DNA from: an uncultured Coriobacteriaceae bacterium
Lineage (GTDB): Bacteria > Actinomycetota > Coriobacteriia > Coriobacteriales > Atopobiaceae
Assembly: GCA_900551595.1 (NCBI GenBank)
Contig: URWR01000001.1
Location: 1 to 34,040, forward strand
Direction of reading: 5' to 3'
Length of the DNA stretch: 34,040 nucleotides
Shown here: one piece after another, positions 10,406 to 18,871 of the stretch
Layout: the number at the start of each line of letters is the position of its first letter
How positions within the stretch are numbered: position 1 is the stretch's first letter
Translations under genes and position numbers: made by a program
The notes under the pieces: model-generated
Database searches by the model: none
Told to the model about the DNA's origin: nothing
Seen by the model: only the letters and a program-made list of their open reading frames with translations

Positions 10406-11163
10406 TGTTAGAGTCAAAACACTACGAAACACTTTCGGTCTTTCCTGACGTTTTTGAAAGTTATCTCAATACCTCAATAATGGGTCGTGCCCAAAGAGAA
10501 GGTATATTTAGCTTCGAAGCGTATGACATGCGAGATTGGACGCACGACAAACATCGAACAGTCGATGATGCTCCTTTTGGCGGTGGCCAGGGAATGCTTA
10601 TGAAGCCGGCGCCCATTCTTGAGGCGATTGATGATCTCTCTGAGCGGGGTTCTACAAAACCCTACGTTGTCTTTTTTTCTCCAGTGGGACATCGTTTTGA
10701 TGAAGCATGTGCAGAACGTCTTTCCCAGCTTGATCGGATTTTATTTGTCTGCGGGCGCTATGAAGGAATTGACGAACGTGTGTATACACGGGCTGATGAA
10801 GTGCTTTCACTTGGCGATTTTGTTCTGACGGGAGGAGAACTCGCTGCACTTGTCGTTATAGATGCAGTGGTTCGTCTGCTTCCTGGGGCACTTGGGGATG
10901 ATATGAGCGCGCAAGATGAGTCTTTTTCTGATGGCCTTCTTGAGTATGCTCAATATACTCGTCCAGCGGAGTATCGAGGCATGAAGGTGCCTTCTGTTTT
11001 ACTTTCTGGCGATCATGCAGCTATTGCTGCCTGGAGGCGTCGGAATGCCTTGGAGCGCACTGCACAGTTGCGTCCAGATTTGTTAGATACTGCTGCGCTG
11101 AGCGAAGAGGAAAAAATGTATGTTGCTCAGTTTATTCAGCAAAAGGAAGCGGAGCGGTTATGA
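10405..11163 (+). CDS. trmD: tRNA (guanine-37-N1)-methyltransferase
   Basis: TrmD methylates G37 next to the anticodon using S-adenosylmethionine and prevents +1 frameshifts. The 252-residue protein has the SPOUT trefoil-knot landmarks: FGGGQGMLMKP, FVCGRYEGIDERV and LSLGDFVLTGGELAA, followed by the C-terminal domain with EYTRP-type sequence (QYTRPAEYRG). The ATG at 10405 overlaps the rimM stop by one base and has GAGGAAAG at 10388-10395. The gene ends in a four-base overlap with lepB (TTATGA). In most Gram-positive genomes rplS follows trmD directly; here about 10 kb of other genes intervene. Confidence 0.97.
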   Translation: MLESKHYETLSVFPDVFESYLNTSIMGRAQREGIFSFEAYDMRDWTHDKHRTVDDAPFGGGQGMLMKPAPILEAIDDLSERGSTKPYVVFFSPVGHRFDEACAERLSQLDRILFVCGRYEGIDERVYTRADEVLSLGDFVLTGGELAALVVIDAVVRLLPGALGDDMSAQDESFSDGLLEYAQYTRPAEYRGMKVPSVLLSGDHAAIAAWRRRNALERTAQLRPDLLDTAALSEEEKMYVAQFIQQKEAERL

Positions 11164-11699
11164 GAACTCTTAAATCGATACTGAGTTTTCTTGCTGTGGT
11201 AGTGGTGGGCGTTGTGCTCGCCTTAGGTATTCGCACATTTGTTGCCGAAGTTTATGAAGTGCCCACAGGATCAATGTTGGAAACGGTGCAGCTTGGCGAC
11301 AGGCTTATTGGGGAGAAGATCTCATATCGCTTCCGTGATCCTGAGCCCGGCGAAATTGTTACTTTCGAAGACCCTGAAGGTAGTGGCCAAACACTGCTTA
11401 AGCGTGTCATAGCTACTGAAGGCCAAACAGTGGAGCTCATTGATGGCATTGTTTATGTTGATGGCGTCGCACTTGATGAGCCATATGTAGACGGCAAACC
11501 TTCAGACCCCATTCCCTTTGATGGTGAAGGCGGGGGCATAAGTTACCCCTATGTCGTGCCCGAGGGTTGCATCTGGGTTATGGGAGATAACAGAACTAAC
11601 TCTCGAGATTCTCGTTATTTCGGCGCAATTCCTGTTGATTCGGTAACCTCAAGAGCGGTCGCTATTTTCTGGCCATTTGAGGATGCGTGCATTTTGTAG
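11160..11699 (+). CDS. lepB: Type I signal peptidase
   Basis: LepB cleaves signal peptides from exported proteins on the outer face of the membrane. One N-terminal membrane segment (about 7-25) is followed by the Ser/Lys catalytic pair: S38 in [10 protein letters not shown] and K81 in [11 protein letters not shown]. The [11 protein letters not shown] box is near 143-153. The 179-residue length fits a single-anchor Gram-positive enzyme. The ATG at 11160 overlaps the trmD stop, so the two are probably coupled. In many actinobacteria a signal peptidase gene also lies in this trmD/rplS neighbourhood. Confidence 0.95.
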   Translation: MRTLKSILSFLAVVVVGVVLALGIRTFVAEVYEVPTGSMLETVQLGDRLIGEKISYRFRDPEPGEIVTFEDPEGSGQTLLKRVIATEGQTVELIDGIVYVDGVALDEPYVDGKPSDPIPFDGEGGGISYPYVVPEGCIWVMGDNRTNSRDSRYFGAIPVDSVTSRAVAIFWPFEDACIL

Positions 11700-11700
11700 G

Positions 11701-11733
11701 TTCTTGTGTTTTAACGACACATGCTGACAAGAA
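11701..11733 (+). other. Inverted repeat abutting the glyQ ribosome site
   Basis: TTCTTGT (11701-11707) is perfectly complementary to ACAAGAA (11727-11733), whose last three bases begin the ribosome site GAAGGAGG (11731-11738). An alternative inner stem TGTGT/ACACA (11705-11709 with 11717-11721) shares bases with the first. It fills the lepB-glyQ gap and might tune glyQ translation. Confidence 0.4.
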
Positions 11734-11746
11734 GGAGGGCGAACAC

Positions 11747-12655
11747 ATGGGCGAGACGCCCCTAACATTTCAGGATATGATCCTGACGCTCGAGCACTAT
11801 TGGGCTAGTTGTGGTTGTACGGTAATGCAGCCTTATGACTCCGAGGTGGGAGCTGGTACCTTCCATACCGCTACTACCCTGCGCTCACTGGGTCCAGGGG
11901 AGTGGAGGTGCTGCTATCCTCAGCCTTGCCGTCGTCCTACGGATGGACGCTATGGTGAGAACCCCAACCGCATGCAGCATTACTACCAATTCCAAGTGCT
12001 CATTAAGCCTTCTCCTGCGGATTCACAGGAACTATATTTGGGTTCGCTTGCCGCAATTGGCCTTGATCCTAATGCACATGATGTTCGCTTCGTTGAAGAT
12101 GACTGGGAGAGCCCAACGCTCGGAGCTTGGGGTCTGGGCTGGGAAGTTTGGCTTGACGGTATGGAGGTTACGCAATTCACCTATTTCCAACAGGTAGGTG
12201 GTATTGAAGTTGATCCTGTGCCTGTTGAGATTACCTACGGCCTTGAGCGAATTGCTATGTATGCCCAAAACGTTACAAGTGTCTATGACCTTGTCTGGAG
12301 CTATTTGCCCGATGGTACTCCTATGACCTATGGAGATGTATTCCTCGAGAATGAACGCGAATTCTCGGCATACAACTTCGAGGTTGCCAACGTTGAGATG
12401 ATGCGTCAGAAGTTTGATGACTATGAGCGCGAGTGCCATGCATGTCTGGATGCCAAGCTTCCGCTTCCAGCGTATGACTGTGTTATGAAGTGCAGCCATG
12501 CCTTTAACCTACTTGATGCTCGTGGCGCTCTTTCGGCTGTTGAACGAGCAAATTATATTTTGAGAGTGCGTACGGTTGCTAAGGCATGTTGTGAGGCATA
12601 TCTCGAACAAGTTGCTGGTTCGACTGATGAGCATAAGAACGAGGAGGTTGCATAG
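11747..12655 (+). CDS. glyQ: Glycyl-tRNA synthetase alpha subunit
   Basis: GlyQ is the catalytic subunit of the bacterial-type alpha2-beta2 glycyl-tRNA synthetase. The sequence shows [54 protein letters not shown] (the class II motif region), [19 protein letters not shown] and [12 protein letters not shown]. The ATG at 11747 was chosen because GAAGGAGG (11731-11738) precedes it and homologues start here; the open frame upstream to 11687 overlaps lepB. The 302-residue length is typical. Most high-GC actinobacteria instead use the single-chain GlyRS, so this type is informative for placing the organism. glyS follows three bases after the stop. Confidence 0.97.
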   Translation: MGETPLTFQDMILTLEHYWASCGCTVMQPYDSEVGAGTFHTATTLRSLGPGEWRCCYPQPCRRPTDGRYGENPNRMQHYYQFQVLIKPSPADSQELYLGSLAAIGLDPNAHDVRFVEDDWESPTLGAWGLGWEVWLDGMEVTQFTYFQQVGGIEVDPVPVEITYGLERIAMYAQNVTSVYDLVWSYLPDGTPMTYGDVFLENEREFSAYNFEVANVEMMRQKFDDYERECHACLDAKLPLPAYDCVMKCSHAFNLLDARGALSAVERANYILRVRTVAKACCEAYLEQVAGSTDEHKNEEVA

Positions 12656-12658
12656 ACC

Positions 12659-14755
12659 ATGGCCAAAACACGCGATTTTTTGCTTGAAATAGGCTGTGAG
12701 GAGATGCCTTCGGCACCGCTTATGAATGCAACCAATCAGCTTGGAAAGCTCGTGGAACGTGAGCTCGATGATGCGGGTTTGCCTCACGGAGCACTTCGTG
12801 TTGCTTCAACGCCTCGACGTTTGAGCGTTATTGTCTCCGATGTTGCTGAATCGACCGAAGAGGTTCATGAGGTTCGTCGTGGTCCTGCAGCTCATATCGC
12901 TTTTGATGAGGCGGGGGAGCCCACAAAAGCAGCTATAGGTTTTGCTCGCAAGTTTGGCATGGGAGCAGAAGATCTTACAAGGCGTGAAGACAACGATGGC
13001 AAGGAATATGTTTTTGCTGAGCGTACAATTCCAGCTGCTTCTGCATTGCCACTCCTCTCTAAGCTCTGTGAAAAGACAATTCGTTCCCTTGAGTGGCCTA
13101 ACTATCGCAGCCAGCGTTGGGGTTCTTCTCACGATACATTCGTAAGGCCCATTCGTTGGATTTGTGCTCTTTTTGGTGAGGATGTTATCCCGGTTAGTTA
13201 TGCTGATGTAACCAGCAGCAATACAACGCGTGGTCATCGAGTCTTGGGCCCTGGTGAACACATCGTGGCCGAACCTTCGGCTTACGAAAACGTTCTTGAG
13301 AATGCCGGTGTTCTCCTTGAGAAGAGGCGAGCACAAAAGATTCGTGAACAGGTAAAAGCTCTTGAAGAAGAACGCGGTGGCGCTCATGTTGATATGCCTA
13401 AGCGTACCTTCGATGAAGTTGTAAACCTGTGCGAATGGCCAACGGCGCTTGTTGGCACTTTTGACGAAGAGTTCTTGGCAGTTCCTCATGAAATTATTTG
13501 TGAGTCCATGCTGTCCAACCAGCGCTATTTCCCCATTTATGACCAGCAGGGCAATCTCACTCGTGAATTTGTCGTAGTGTCCAACGCTGACCCGGCATGT
13601 TCTGAGACAGTTGTTGATGGTAATGAACGTGTTGTTCGTGCGCGTTTAGATGATGCCAAGTTCTTCTATGAGGAAGACCTTAAGGTTGGTCTCGATGAGT
13701 TTGTTGAACGTCTGGATCGCGTGGTATTTCATGAGAAGCTCGGCACTATGCGCCAGAAGGTTGAGCGCATGGAGGCGATTGCGGGTGCTGCCGCAGAACT
13801 AGCTGGTCTTGATGAGATTACTTCTGCGCAGGCTATTCGCGCTGCCCATTTTGCTAAGGCTGACCTGGTAAGCCGGACTGTCGTTGAATTCACCAGCCAG
13901 CAAGGCGTTATGGGTGGCTACTTTGCTCAGGCCGCCGGTGAGCCTGAAGAGGTGTCCCGCGGCATAGCTGAGCATTATCGTCCACGCTTTGCTGGAGATG
14001 ATCTTCCCTCGGGCACGGTAGGAAAAGTTGTGGCTCTTGCCGATAAACTCGATACGATTTGTGGACTTTTTGCAGTTGATGAACCGCCTCCCGGCTCATC
14101 CGATCCATTCGCCGTTCGTCGTTCTGCTATTGGTGCAATTGCAATTTTGCAGGCGCTCCCAGTGTTTTCTTTGAGTTCATTGGTCAGCTGTGCGCTCGAG
14201 GCACTTTCATCTCAGGACATCTCCTTTGACCTCGATAAAGTCCGCAATGAAGTGCTCGCATTTTTCGTCGGTCGCCTTGCAGCGATCGCGCGTGATGAGG
14301 GTGTCCGTCCTGAGACAATCGAAGCTGTTTCTGCGGTGGGCATTGTAGATCCTGCAGAGTTTTTACATCGCGCCCATGCTCTTGAGCAGGCACGCAAAAA
14401 CGATACTGAGCTCTTTGACGATTTGGCGCATGCCTACGCTCGTGCAGCTCATCTTGCTGATGCATCACTTGGTGATGATGTCGACGAAACTAAGTTCTCT
14501 GCTCCTGAGCTTGCTTTGCTTAAGGCCTGCTCAGAAGGGGAAGATGCTGTTAATAGCGCGCTCAGTACAGGAGACTATCAGGGCGCACTTGCTGCCCTTG
14601 CAGGTTTGCGAGAGCCAATCGATCGATTCTTTGACGAAGTGCTTGTTATGGATGAAGATGAGGACGTGCGAAATAATCGTCTGCGTCTCCTTAACAGATT
14701 TGCTGGTGTCTTTGGCGGGGTTGCTGACATGGGAGCGCTCGCTGGCAGGCGTTAG
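12659..14755 (+). CDS. glyS: Glycyl-tRNA synthetase beta subunit
   Basis: GlyS is the beta subunit needed for tRNA recognition by the tetrameric glycyl-tRNA synthetase. The 698-residue product has the family start (RDFLLEIGCEEMPSAPL), the STPRRLSVIV and RWGSSHDTFVRPIRWICALF segments, and HEIICESMLSNQRYFPIYD. The HD-like central region (VVEFTSQQGVMGGYFAQAAG) and LADKLDTICGLFAV are followed by a C-terminal anticodon-binding region ending NRLRLLNRFAGVFGGVADMG. It begins three bases after glyQ with GAGGAGGTTGC-type bases as ribosome site. A new promoter for the PPDK regulator lies immediately after its stop. Confidence 0.97.
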   Translation: MAKTRDFLLEIGCEEMPSAPLMNATNQLGKLVERELDDAGLPHGALRVASTPRRLSVIVSDVAESTEEVHEVRRGPAAHIAFDEAGEPTKAAIGFARKFGMGAEDLTRREDNDGKEYVFAERTIPAASALPLLSKLCEKTIRSLEWPNYRSQRWGSSHDTFVRPIRWICALFGEDVIPVSYADVTSSNTTRGHRVLGPGEHIVAEPSAYENVLENAGVLLEKRRAQKIREQVKALEEERGGAHVDMPKRTFDEVVNLCEWPTALVGTFDEEFLAVPHEIICESMLSNQRYFPIYDQQGNLTREFVVVSNADPACSETVVDGNERVVRARLDDAKFFYEEDLKVGLDEFVERLDRVVFHEKLGTMRQKVERMEAIAGAAAELAGLDEITSAQAIRAAHFAKADLVSRTVVEFTSQQGVMGGYFAQAAGEPEEVSRGIAEHYRPRFAGDDLPSGTVGKVVALADKLDTICGLFAVDEPPPGSSDPFAVRRSAIGAIAILQALPVFSLSSLVSCALEALSSQDISFDLDKVRNEVLAFFVGRLAAIARDEGVRPETIEAVSAVGIVDPAEFLHRAHALEQARKNDTELFDDLAHAYARAAHLADASLGDDVDETKFSAPELALLKACSEGEDAVNSALSTGDYQGALAALAGLREPIDRFFDEVLVMDEDEDVRNNRLRLLNRFAGVFGGVADMGALAGRR

Positions 14756-14757
14756 AA

Positions 14758-14766
14758 TGGTATAAA
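14758..14766 (+). promoter_or_regulatory. Extended -10 promoter for the PPDK regulator
   Basis: TGG-TATAAA forms an extended -10 element three bases after the glyS stop; no good -35 is visible 16-18 bases upstream. Initiation would fall near 14773-14774, placing the 14777-14799 hairpin at the very 5' end of the mRNA. Confidence 0.5.
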
Positions 14767-14776
14767 TATCTAAAGT

Positions 14777-14799
14777 GCGAGGCGATAATTTCGCCTCGC
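14777..14799 (+). other. Perfect stem-loop at the predicted mRNA 5' end
   Basis: GCGAGGCG (14777-14784) pairs perfectly with CGCCTCGC (14792-14799) around the 7-base loop ATAATTT. There is no T-run, so it is not a standard terminator for glyS. If transcription starts near 14773, it would cap the regulator mRNA and could protect it from 5' decay or regulate translation. Confidence 0.6.
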
Positions 14800-14834
14800 A
14801 GGCAGGTTCAGCATTTGGCGGAAAGGTGGCTTTC

Positions 14835-15716
14835 GTGAAGGCAAATTTCGACCTCATTGATGAGGACTTCGACGAGGCTACGCCCGTCGTTCATATCATT
14901 TCAGACTCTCTTGGCGACACTGCATCTGAGGTTGTTAACGCCGCTGCTGGTCAGTTTCCTAATGAGTCTGTACGAATTGAACGGCTTGCTAAGGTTACGA
15001 GCGTAGAGCAGGTTCGTCATTACTTTGACGAGAAGACCGATCCAGAGATTCCGATGGCTGTGTTCCACACCATCGTGGATTCTAATTTGCGTGCAGAGGT
15101 TCGTCGCGAACTTGATCGTCGCGCTATTCCATCTATCGATTTGATGGGACCAGCAATTACTGTTCTCTCCACTCTCACAGGGGAAGAACCTAAGAACGTT
15201 CCTGGCGTTATCCACAACACAGATGGTCAGTATTTCCGTCGTGTTGATGCCATGGAGTTCTTTGTTGAGCATGATGACGGTCGTAATCCGCAAGATCTTC
15301 CGAAGGCAGATATTGTCCTTGTCGGTGTTTCACGTACTTCTAAGACACCACTCTCAATGTACTTAGCTTTCTTGGGCTACAGGGTTGCAAATGTGCCTTT
15401 GGCGCTTGGCGTTGAGCCGCCTCAGGAGCTTGAGCAGGTCGATCCGCGTCGTCTCTTTGGTCTTGTCTCTTCAACCAATACGCTTCAGGCTTTCCGTCAG
15501 AATCGTCTTTCAGATGATGCTGCCTTTGCAATTGCAGGTTCCTATGCTGACCCACACGAGATTGTTGCCGAGCAAGATGAGTCTCGTAAGCTTATGAAGC
15601 ATCTCGGCTGCATTGTCATTCGTACCGAAGGCAAGGCCGTAGAAGAATCTGCAACTGAGATTATTTCTCGTATTGAAGACCTTGAGGAATCGCTCTCAGA
15701 TTCTGAAGACGCGTAA
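14835..15716 (+). CDS. PPDK/PEP-synthase regulatory protein (DUF299 bifunctional kinase/pyrophosphorylase)
   Basis: Proteins of this family switch pyruvate phosphate dikinase or PEP synthase off by ADP-dependent phosphorylation of a threonine near the catalytic histidine, and on again by Pi-dependent dephosphorylation. The N-terminal part (VVHIISDSLGDTASEV), the P-loop GVSRTSKTPLSMYLA (residues 164 onward) and the DPRRLFGLVSS segment are family hallmarks. The start chosen is GTG 14835, with AAAGGTGG at 14822-14829; GTG 14826 is an alternative. This gives 293 residues, close to the usual 270-280. The gene lies between glyS and ppdK and has its own promoter and terminator. Its likely substrate is the ppdK product just downstream. 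Confidence 0.93.
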   Translation: MKANFDLIDEDFDEATPVVHIISDSLGDTASEVVNAAAGQFPNESVRIERLAKVTSVEQVRHYFDEKTDPEIPMAVFHTIVDSNLRAEVRRELDRRAIPSIDLMGPAITVLSTLTGEEPKNVPGVIHNTDGQYFRRVDAMEFFVEHDDGRNPQDLPKADIVLVGVSRTSKTPLSMYLAFLGYRVANVPLALGVEPPQELEQVDPRRLFGLVSSTNTLQAFRQNRLSDDAAFAIAGSYADPHEIVAEQDESRKLMKHLGCIVIRTEGKAVEESATEIISRIEDLEESLSDSEDA

Positions 15717-15742
15717 TTGTTTCTACAGTTATTTGTAGGTAA

Positions 15743-15785
15743 ACAGGGGTGATCACGCTGTGGTCGCTCCTGTTTTTTCTTTTTG
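15743..15785 (+). terminator. Intrinsic terminator after the PPDK regulator
   Basis: A 14-pair stem (15743-15756 with 15760-15773, three G-U pairs) closes the 3-base loop GCT and is followed by a T-rich run (TTTTTTCTTTTT). It separates the regulator from ppdK, so the two are transcribed as distinct units. Confidence 0.9.
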
Positions 15786-15969
15786 TCAAGTCCTTTATAT
15801 GAATGCTCCGTCTACGGATGAAATTGATCCGCCAACGTATTCACGCTTCACATCCTGACTGAGTATCGGACAATAGGGAAAGTGAGTCTTGCGTTCGCCT
15901 CCTGTAAAGGCTGAATGCAGAGCAAGAATGCACACTTAATCTGGTGTGTGTAAGAGACGAGGAGTTTAG
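15786..15969. other. Intergenic region upstream of ppdK
   Basis: This gap follows a strong terminator, so it must hold the ppdK promoter, but I could not place one with confidence. TTGCGT (15889-15894) with TGAATG 17 bases later is the best weak match. A short CACAC/GTGTG inverted repeat (15931-15948) lies just before the ribosome site GAGGAG (15959-15964). Confidence 0.4.
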
Positions 15970-18741
15970 ATGTCTGAAACCAAGCACGTATATCGCTTCG
16001 GCAAGGACGCCTCCGGCAACGATGTAACAGAAGTTGCTGGAAATACCGTCGATGAGGCCAAATACGTTGTCGGCGGTAAGGGAGCAAACCTTGCTGAGAT
16101 GGCCAAGATCGGTCTTCCAGTTCCTCCGGGATTTTCAATTACCTGCCAGACGTGTGTTGCATATTCATCTGCTGGCAATGTTTGGCCTGAGGGCGTTCTT
16201 GATGAGATTGATGAGGCTCGTAAAGACCTCGAAGAGCGTATGGGTAAGAAGCTGGGAGATGCTGAGGATCCTCTGCTGGTCTCCGTTCGCTCTGGCGCTC
16301 CTTTCTCCATGCCTGGCATGATGGACACCGTTCTTAACCTTGGTCTGAATGATGTCTCTGTTCATGGCCTCATTGCTCAGACAGAGAATCCTCGTTTTGG
16401 CTGGGACTCATATCGTCGCTTCATCCAGATGTTCTCTAACGTCGTAATGGGTGTCGACTCCGACCTGTTTGAGAACGCCATTACTTCTCTTAAGCTGAAG
16501 AAGGGTGTCAAGAACGACACCGACCTTACGGCCGAAGATCTCGAGAAGCTCGTTGCTGAGTTCAAGGATATTTTCGCCAAGAATGTTGACGTAAAAGAGC
16601 ATCCTGAGGTTGTTGTTGACGGTAGGGCAGTATTCCCCTCCGATCCTTATCTGCAGCTTCGCCTTGCTGAGCAGGCTGTCTTTGGTTCTTGGATGAATGA
16701 GCGCGCCATTCTCTACCGTAAGCAGAACAAGATCCCCGATGACCTTGGTACCGCTGTAAACGTTCAGGTTATGGTCTTTGGTAACAAGGGTGATACTTCT
16801 GCAACTGGCGTAGCCTTCACCCGTAACCCGGCTGACGGTACAAACGAGCGCTATGGCGACTTCCTGGTAAACGCTCAGGGCGAGGACGTTGTTGCTGGTA
16901 TTCGTAACACCGAGCCTATCGCTGACCTTCGTAAGATCCCTGCCCTTGAAGAGGCTGGTAACGAGCTTTATCACATTTTCGAGGTGCTCGAGGATCACTA
17001 TCGCGACATGATGGACATTGAGTTCACCATTGAGCAGGGCAAGCTTTGGATGCTGCAGACCCGCGTTGGTAAGCGCACCGCTCTTTCTGCTCTGAAGGTC
17101 GCTATTGATATGGAGCGCGAGGGTCGCATCTCTAAGGAAGAGGCAGTTCAGCGTGTCAATCCTGAGCAGCTCGATCAGCTCCTGCACCCACAGCTTGACC
17201 CCAATGCAGATCTTGAGGTTCTCGCTACTGGTCTGAATGCAAGCCCTGGTGCCGCTGTTGGTGAGGTTGTCTTCTCCTCTGATGATGCTGTGAAGTTTGC
17301 TGAGGACAATCGTCCGTGCATCCTTGTCCGCTGGGAGACCAACCCTGACGACCTTAAGGGCATGGTTGCTGCTGAGGGCATTCTCACCAGCCATGGTGGC
17401 AAGACCAGCCATGCTGCCGTTATTGCCCGTGGCATGGGTGCACCTTGCGTCTGCGGTGTTGAGGCACTTAAGATCGACGCAACCAAGAAAGAGGCTCGCG
17501 TCTCTGGCACCGACGTGGTTCTCCACGAGGGTGACGTTATTTCCATCGACGGTACAACCGGCCGCGTCATTCTCGGCTCTGTAGCCCTCGTTCGTCCTGA
17601 GCTTACAGGCGACCTTGAGACAATCCTTGAGTGGGCAGACGAGATTCGTCTCGATCCTTCTCGCGGTGCAGTTATGGGCGTCCGTGCTAACGCAGATAAC
17701 CCTGCAGATGCTCAGCTCTCTCGTGACTTCGGTGCTGAGGGCATTGGTCTTTGCCGTACCGAGCACATGTTCCTTGGCGAGCGTAAGCAGATCATCCAGT
17801 CGTTCATTCTCGCTGAGAGCGATGGCATTAAGGAGCGTGCACTTGGCAAGCTTCTCGATGCTCAGAAGGGTGACTTCCTGAGCATGTTTGAGGCCATGGA
17901 CGGCAAGACGGTCATTGTCCGCCTGCTCGATCCGCCTCTGCATGAGTTCCTTGACAATCCTCGTGACCTTGCTGTTGAGCTTGCTCATCTCGAGGACAAG
18001 GGTGCTGCTAAGTCTGAAATTGCTGAGAAGCGCGATCTGCTCCGTCGTATCGATTCCATGACTGAGGCTAACCCGATGCTTGGTCTGCGTGGTTGCCGTC
18101 TTGGCATCGTTTATCCTGAGCTCACTGATATGCAGGTACGTGCTATCGCAAGCGCTGCTGCTGAGCTCAAGAGCCGTGGTCTTGATCCTAAGCCCGAGAT
18201 TATGGTTCCGCTGGTTTCTACTGCTAACGAGCTTGCTATGCTTCGTGAGCAGATTCTTAAGGGCGTCCAGGAAGTTGCTGACAAGTATGGCATGGAGCTC
18301 AACATTCCTGTGGGCACCATGATCGAGCTTCCGCGCGCTGCTCTTGAGGCTGATGAGATTGGTCAGTATGCTGACTTCTTCAGCTTTGGCACCAACGACC
18401 TTACGCAGACCACGTTTGGCTTCTCTCGTGACGACGTTGAGAGCGCCTTCATCCCCATGTATCTGCGCAAGAAGATTCTTGCTACCAACCCGTTTGAGAC
18501 GCTTGATGATGGCGTTAACAAGCTCATCAAGATTGCTCTTCAGGGTGGTCGCACCGCCAATCCTAAGATTGTTTGCGGCGTCTGTGGCGAGACTGGTGGC
18601 GATCCTGATTCCATCCACACCTACTATGACGACGGTGTAGATTACGTCAGCTGCTCGCCCTATCGTGTACCTATCGCACGTCTCACCGCTGCTCAGGCAA
18701 AGATCGCAGCAAACGGTGGCGCTATTTCGAGGGATAAGTAA
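15970..18741 (+). CDS. ppdK: Pyruvate, phosphate dikinase
   Basis: PPDK interconverts pyruvate, ATP and Pi with PEP, AMP and PPi. The ATP-grasp domain begins with GGKGANLAEMAKIGLPVPPGF-like sequence (GGKGANLAEM, GLPVPPGF). The central phosphohistidine domain has SHGGKTSHAAVIARGMG with catalytic H481 and the regulatory threonine T479 retained. The C-terminal TIM barrel has GLCRTEHMF, LRGCRLGI, SFGTNDLTQ and the catalytic cysteine C895 in YVSCSPYRVPIARL. At 923 residues it is somewhat longer than typical (about 875). The usual CGEHGGDP motif reads CGETGGDP (T875). Strongly biased codons suggest high expression. GAGGAG precedes the ATG, and a terminator follows. Confidence 0.97.
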   Translation: MSETKHVYRFGKDASGNDVTEVAGNTVDEAKYVVGGKGANLAEMAKIGLPVPPGFSITCQTCVAYSSAGNVWPEGVLDEIDEARKDLEERMGKKLGDAEDPLLVSVRSGAPFSMPGMMDTVLNLGLNDVSVHGLIAQTENPRFGWDSYRRFIQMFSNVVMGVDSDLFENAITSLKLKKGVKNDTDLTAEDLEKLVAEFKDIFAKNVDVKEHPEVVVDGRAVFPSDPYLQLRLAEQAVFGSWMNERAILYRKQNKIPDDLGTAVNVQVMVFGNKGDTSATGVAFTRNPADGTNERYGDFLVNAQGEDVVAGIRNTEPIADLRKIPALEEAGNELYHIFEVLEDHYRDMMDIEFTIEQGKLWMLQTRVGKRTALSALKVAIDMEREGRISKEEAVQRVNPEQLDQLLHPQLDPNADLEVLATGLNASPGAAVGEVVFSSDDAVKFAEDNRPCILVRWETNPDDLKGMVAAEGILTSHGGKTSHAAVIARGMGAPCVCGVEALKIDATKKEARVSGTDVVLHEGDVISIDGTTGRVILGSVALVRPELTGDLETILEWADEIRLDPSRGAVMGVRANADNPADAQLSRDFGAEGIGLCRTEHMFLGERKQIIQSFILAESDGIKERALGKLLDAQKGDFLSMFEAMDGKTVIVRLLDPPLHEFLDNPRDLAVELAHLEDKGAAKSEIAEKRDLLRRIDSMTEANPMLGLRGCRLGIVYPELTDMQVRAIASAAAELKSRGLDPKPEIMVPLVSTANELAMLREQILKGVQEVADKYGMELNIPVGTMIELPRAALEADEIGQYADFFSFGTNDLTQTTFGFSRDDVESAFIPMYLRKKILATNPFETLDDGVNKLIKIALQGGRTANPKIVCGVCGETGGDPDSIHTYYDDGVDYVSCSPYRVPIARLTAAQAKIAANGGAISRDK

Positions 18742-18774
18742 TTCACGGACCTATCCGCGGAATGTGTGAGTAGG

Positions 18775-18807
18775 GAGGGAGAGTCCATTGGGCTCTCCCT
18801 CTTTTTT
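18775..18807 (+). terminator. Intrinsic terminator after ppdK
   Basis: GAGGGAGAG plus TCC (18775-18786) pairs with GGGCTCTCCCTC (18790-18801) to give a 12-pair stem with one wobble and the loop ATT. A run of six T follows. It cleanly ends the ppdK transcript. Confidence 0.93.
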
Positions 18808-18831
18808 GATCTGTAATACCTAAGAGTTACG

Positions 18832-18850
18832 CTGTAAAGTGCTATTACAG
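18832..18850. promoter_or_regulatory. Extended -10 promoter overlapped by an inverted repeat, upstream of dgt
   Basis: CTGTAA (18832-18837) and TTACAG (18845-18850) form a perfect 6-base inverted repeat with 7-base spacing. TGC-TATTAC (18840-18848), an extended -10-like element, lies inside it. Transcription would start about 15-17 bases before the dgt ATG. The arrangement suggests an operator over a promoter, but both parts are short and could be chance. Confidence 0.4.
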
Positions 18851-18871
18851 TGAGCTATAGAGGTGGTGACT

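Noticed and set aside
16408..18618. A 736-codon open frame on the minus strand inside ppdK
   Set aside because: It is exactly antisense to a clear PPDK gene with strongly biased codons, which tends to keep the opposite strand open. Its translation shows no recognisable domain and no ribosome site.
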